64,000 nucleotides of DNA from JAGWBJ01 sp964291465 (GTDB taxonomy: Bacteria; Chloroflexota; Dehalococcoidia; Lucifugimonadales; JAGWBF01): positions 248,001 to 312,000 of the forward strand of contig OZ219928.1 in NCBI GenBank assembly GCA_964291465.2, in the 5' to 3' direction. Below are positions 61,142 to 64,000 of the stretch, piece after piece; within the stretch, counting starts at the first letter, position 1; each line of letters begins with the position of its first letter. The notes below the pieces were generated by a model. That model saw only the letters and a list, made by a program, of their open reading frames with translations, was not told the DNA's origin and made no database searches. Position numbers and translations under genes: made by a program.

Positions 61142-64000
61142 CTACTGGCCCGGGGCCGGTCCCAGGGGAAGCTGCACGCCCACCGAGCCCTCGCCCAGCA
61201 TCTCCTCCAGGCGCTGGTATAGCTCGGTGCAGTGGCAGACGTTGATGCGCGGCAGCTCCATGAGCACCCGCTTGCCGTTGGTGGATATGGCCAGGTTCAC
61301 CCGGTCCTCGCCGGGGTACTCCAGCATCGTCTTTATCGCTTCCCGCAGCCGGTGGACGTCCTCTTCGACTTCGGTGCTCTCTACCAGGCTGAGCTGGATG
61401 GTCAGGGGGCCCTGGGGGACCGCGGCCTCTTCCACTGCCGGCGCCTGGGCTGCCGGCGCTTGGACCGGCGCCTTGGCCGCGCCGCCCTTGCCGTTGGCGC
61501 CGTTCCTGCCGTTCTTTGGGGCCCCGCTCCTTCCGTTTTCGACCCTGCCGTTGGCGGGGGGAGCGTCGGGGTCGTAGACCTTGACGTCGTCACAGTGGAC
61601 CGACATCTCGTCTCCGCGGACCTTCAGCCGGCCCTTCACCATCAGCAGGTTCCCCTCCTGCCACGGCTCCTTGCCCGTCTTCTCCAGGACGTCCGGCCAG
61701 GCGATGGCTTCGGTGGTGCCGTAGACGAGCTCCAGGCTGGCGATGACGTACTGGCGCAGGTCCCTGGTGTACCGCTCGGACACCGACGACACCTGCCCAA
61801 GGACCGTGACCTTCTGACCCTCCATCTCCACGTCGAGCTGGTCCAGGGACGTGATCGCGCCTGAGTCGTTCACCCGGGCCAGCGCGTTCAGGGACCCGCT
61901 GGACAGCGGCACCCCCAGCAGCTCCTTCTCCCAGGCCACCCTCTCCCAGGCCAGGGTCTCCTTGCCGTTGATGGCTATCCCGGCCGCCGCTCCAATGTCC
62001 TGGGACTCGGCCAGCCCGTCGAAGAGGCTGGACTGGCCCCTCTCCCTCCGGTGGGCCTCGCTCTGAGCGAAGGAGAGTATCTGCTCGGCTACGTCTAGGA
62101 TGGCGGCCCTGCTCCCGAAGCAATCGAAGGCCCCCACCTTGATGAGGCTCTCCAGGGTCCTGCGGTTGAGACCCCGCAGGTCGGCGCGGCTGCAGAAGTC
62201 GTCTATGGAGGTGAAGGGGCCGTCCCTCTCCCTCTCCTCCAGGATGGGGCGGATGGCGCCCTCTCCCACGTTCTTCACGGCGGCGAGGCCGAACCGGATG
62301 GCCTGCTGGCCGGCCTCGTCCTTGTCGATGGTGAAGTAGGCGTCGCTGCGGTTGACGTCTGCCGCGTGCACCGGGATGCCAAGGCGGAAGCACTCGCTCA
62401 CCGCGCCGGCCATCTTGTCCGGGTGGTCGACGCGGGAGTTGAGCACCGACGCCATGTACTCCACCGGGTAGTTGGCCTTGAAGTAGGCGGTCCAGTAGGA
62501 GATGAGGGCGTAGCTCACGCTGTGGGCCTTGTTGAAGGCGTACCCGGCGAAGGGCTCCAACAGGTTGAACACCTCTTGGGCCAGATCCGTGGAGTAGCCC
62601 TTGGCCGTGGCGCCCTCAATGAAGCCGTCCCTCTCCTGGCTCATCAGCTCGGTGATCTTCTTGCCCATGGCCTTGCGCACCACGTCGGCGCGGCCCAGGG
62701 AGTATCCCGCCAGGGTCTGCAGGATGAACAGGACCTGGTCCTGGTAGACGATTACCCCGTGGGTCTCCCGCAGTATCTCCTCCAGGTGGGGGTGGGGGAC
62801 CTTGATGGGGGCCTTTCCGTGCTTGGCGTTGATGAAGGTGTCTATGTGCTCCATGGGCCCCGGCCGGTAGAGGGCGATCATGGCGGAGATGTCCATCAGC
62901 GAGGACGGCTTCAGCTCCTTGATGTACCGCTGCATGCCCGCGCTCTCCAGCTGGAACACGTCGGTGGTCTTGCCCGAGGAGAGCAGCTCGAATGTCTTCC
63001 GGTCGTCCAGGGGCAGGCGGTGGATGTCGATGCCTATCCCCTTGGTCTGCTCCACCATCTGCACGGCCCTGTCCAGGATGGTGAGGCTGGTGAGCCCCAG
63101 AAAGTCCATCTTCAGGAGTCCCAGCTTGGCCACCGGGTCCATGGCGTACTGGGTCATGGCGAGCTGCCCGGAGTCATCCCCCCGCACGGGCCGCTGCAGG
63201 GGCAGGTACTCGGTGAGGGGCTCGCCGGAAATGACCACGCCGGCCGCGTGGGTGCTGACGTGGTGGACCGTGCCCTCCAGGCTCCGGGCCGTGTCCACCA
63301 GCTTGTGGATGGCCTCGTCGGAGCGGTACACCTCGGCCAGCTCCGGGTTCATGGCCAGGGCGTCGTCCAGCGTGCGACACTTGAAGGGGACGAGGCGGGC
63401 CACCCGGTCCACGTCGGCGTAGGTCATGCCCAGGACGCGGCCCACGTCCCGGAGGGAGGCCTTGGCGCCGAGGGTGCCGAAGGTGATGATCTGGGCGACC
63501 TTGTCGTGCCCGTACTTCTCCGTGACGTAGGCGAGCACCTCGTCCCTGCGGTCGTCCTGGAAGTCCATGTCGATGTCGGGCATCTCCTTGCGCTCCACGT
63601 TCAGGAAGCGCTCGAAGACCAGCCGGTACTCCAGCGGGTCCACCTCGGTCACCCCCAGGCAGTAGAGGGCCACGCTGGCTGCGGCGCTGCCCCGGACCCC
63701 GAACAGTATCTCCCTCTCCCGCACGAAGGAGATGATGTCCCACACCACCAGGAAGTAGTTGGAGAACTGGGTCTGCCTTATCACCTCCAGCTCGTAGCTC
63801 AGCCGCTCCTCCGCCTCGGGGGAGGTGCGGGGGTACAGCCGCTTGAACCCCTCCCAGCAGAGCTGGGCCAGGTACTCGTCGGGGTCCGCGTCCCCGGGCA
63901 CCGGGTAGCTGGGCAGGTGCATCTCCCCGGTGGCCAGGTGGACGTCGCAGGACTCGGCGATGACCTCGGCGTTCTTCAGGGCTTCGGGGAAGTCCGGGAA
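61142..64000 (-). CDS. dnaE: DNA polymerase III alpha subunit, C-terminal part (5' truncated by window)
   Basis: The frame is open from the right edge and gives about 952 residues, lacking the PHP domain. FGVRGSAAASVALYCLGVTEVDPL, KEMPDIDMDFQDDRRDEV (the two catalytic aspartates), the ITFGTLGAKASLRDVGRVLGM block and THAAGVVIS are polymerase core motifs; YQDQVLFILQTLAGYSLGRADVVRKAMGKK and FNKAHSVSYALISYWTAYFK follow. An OB-fold lies near the end, then a Gly/Asn/Ala-rich linker (about residues 830-870) and a small C-terminal domain. The true start lies beyond 64000. It is a replicative polymerase of the DnaE type. Confidence 0.96.
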   Translation of the reverse strand, partial: FPDFPEALKNAEVIAESCDVHLATGEMHLPSYPVPGDADPDEYLAQLCWEGFKRLYPRTSPEAEERLSYELEVIRQTQFSNYFLVVWDIISFVREREILFGVRGSAAASVALYCLGVTEVDPLEYRLVFERFLNVERKEMPDIDMDFQDDRRDEVLAYVTEKYGHDKVAQIITFGTLGAKASLRDVGRVLGMTYADVDRVARLVPFKCRTLDDALAMNPELAEVYRSDEAIHKLVDTARSLEGTVHHVSTHAAGVVISGEPLTEYLPLQRPVRGDDSGQLAMTQYAMDPVAKLGLLKMDFLGLTSLTILDRAVQMVEQTKGIGIDIHRLPLDDRKTFELLSSGKTTDVFQLESAGMQRYIKELKPSSLMDISAMIALYRPGPMEHIDTFINAKHGKAPIKVPHPHLEEILRETHGVIVYQDQVLFILQTLAGYSLGRADVVRKAMGKKITELMSQERDGFIEGATAKGYSTDLAQEVFNLLEPFAGYAFNKAHSVSYALISYWTAYFKANYPVEYMASVLNSRVDHPDKMAGAVSECFRLGIPVHAADVNRSDAYFTIDKDEAGQQAIRFGLAAVKNVGEGAIRPILEERERDGPFTSIDDFCSRADLRGLNRRTLESLIKVGAFDCFGSRAAILDVAEQILSFAQSEAHRRERGQSSLFDGLAESQDIGAAAGIAINGKETLAWERVAWEKELLGVPLSSGSLNALARVNDSGAITSLDQLDVEMEGQKVTVLGQVSSVSERYTRDLRQYVIASLELVYGTTEAIAWPDVLEKTGKEPWQEGNLLMVKGRLKVRGDEMSVHCDDVKVYDPDAPPANGRVENGRSGAPKNGRNGANGKGGAAKAPVQAPAAQAPAVEEAAVPQGPLTIQLSLVESTEVEEDVHRLREAIKTMLEYPGEDRVNLAISTNGKRVLMELPRINVCHCTELYQRLEEMLGEGSVGVQLPLGPAPGQ

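Overview
The window is GC-rich, densely coded bacterial DNA, most likely from a Chloroflexota genome of the Dehalococcoidia/SAR202 type. That is inferred from gene content: cytosolic reductive-dehalogenase-like proteins, luciferase-like flavin oxidoreductases, a cobalt-type nitrile hydratase alpha subunit, a MoaD-MoaE fusion and a 5S rRNA gene standing alone. No 16S gene is present to prove it.

Layout. 1-9060: the end of ychF, a Kef-type antiporter (minus), then a plus-strand run hemW, selB and a NurA / HAS-barrel / HerA DNA-end-processing cassette in which both nurA and herA carry a one-base frame break at a short C or G run. 9061-10795: a repeat-rich non-coding stretch and leucine dehydrogenase behind an attenuator-like leader. 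10796-22496 (minus): a CDGSH protein, then a long housekeeping block, in transcription order tRNA-Pro, mogA, trmD, rplS, priA, def, cca, secD, secF, nfo and a small zincin, with overlaps or short gaps. SecD carries a threefold internal repeat. 22816-25710: a compact cobalt nitrile hydratase pair and a thiamine-diphosphate enzyme.

25950-37851 is accessory in character. It holds a phage packaging remnant (Zn-ribbon protein, terminase, portal) between terminators, then two closely related reductive-dehalogenase-like genes about 6.6 kb apart. Between them lie two PLP fold-III (D-threonine aldolase-like) paralogues, a luciferase-like oxidoreductase and a bidomain dCTP deaminase. 37981-42500 holds radA, clpC and the lone 5S rRNA gene. 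42800-47607 is a second accessory stretch: two small hypotheticals and a 1342-residue single-chain restriction-modification enzyme.

47661-64000: a MoaD-MoaE fusion divergent from an FMN/F420-type oxidase across three tandem 138-bp repeats, an NHL propeller protein, an oxidative pentose-phosphate set (pgi, gnd, zwf) with a GH15 glucoamylase, a small DUF5678-like/retropepsin-like pair, a polysaccharide deacetylase, a membrane-anchored EEP phosphohydrolase, an O6-alkylguanine-DNA alkyltransferase and the 3' part of dnaE.

The most unusual points are the PLP paralogue that has lost the expected Schiff-base lysine, the mosaic identity of the two dehalogenase-like genes, the Gly-Gly codons of the MoaD-MoaE junction doubling as a ribosome-binding site, the 11-bp-phased repeat upstream of radA, and the paired frame breaks in nurA and herA. 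All functional calls come from reading motifs; no database search was run.
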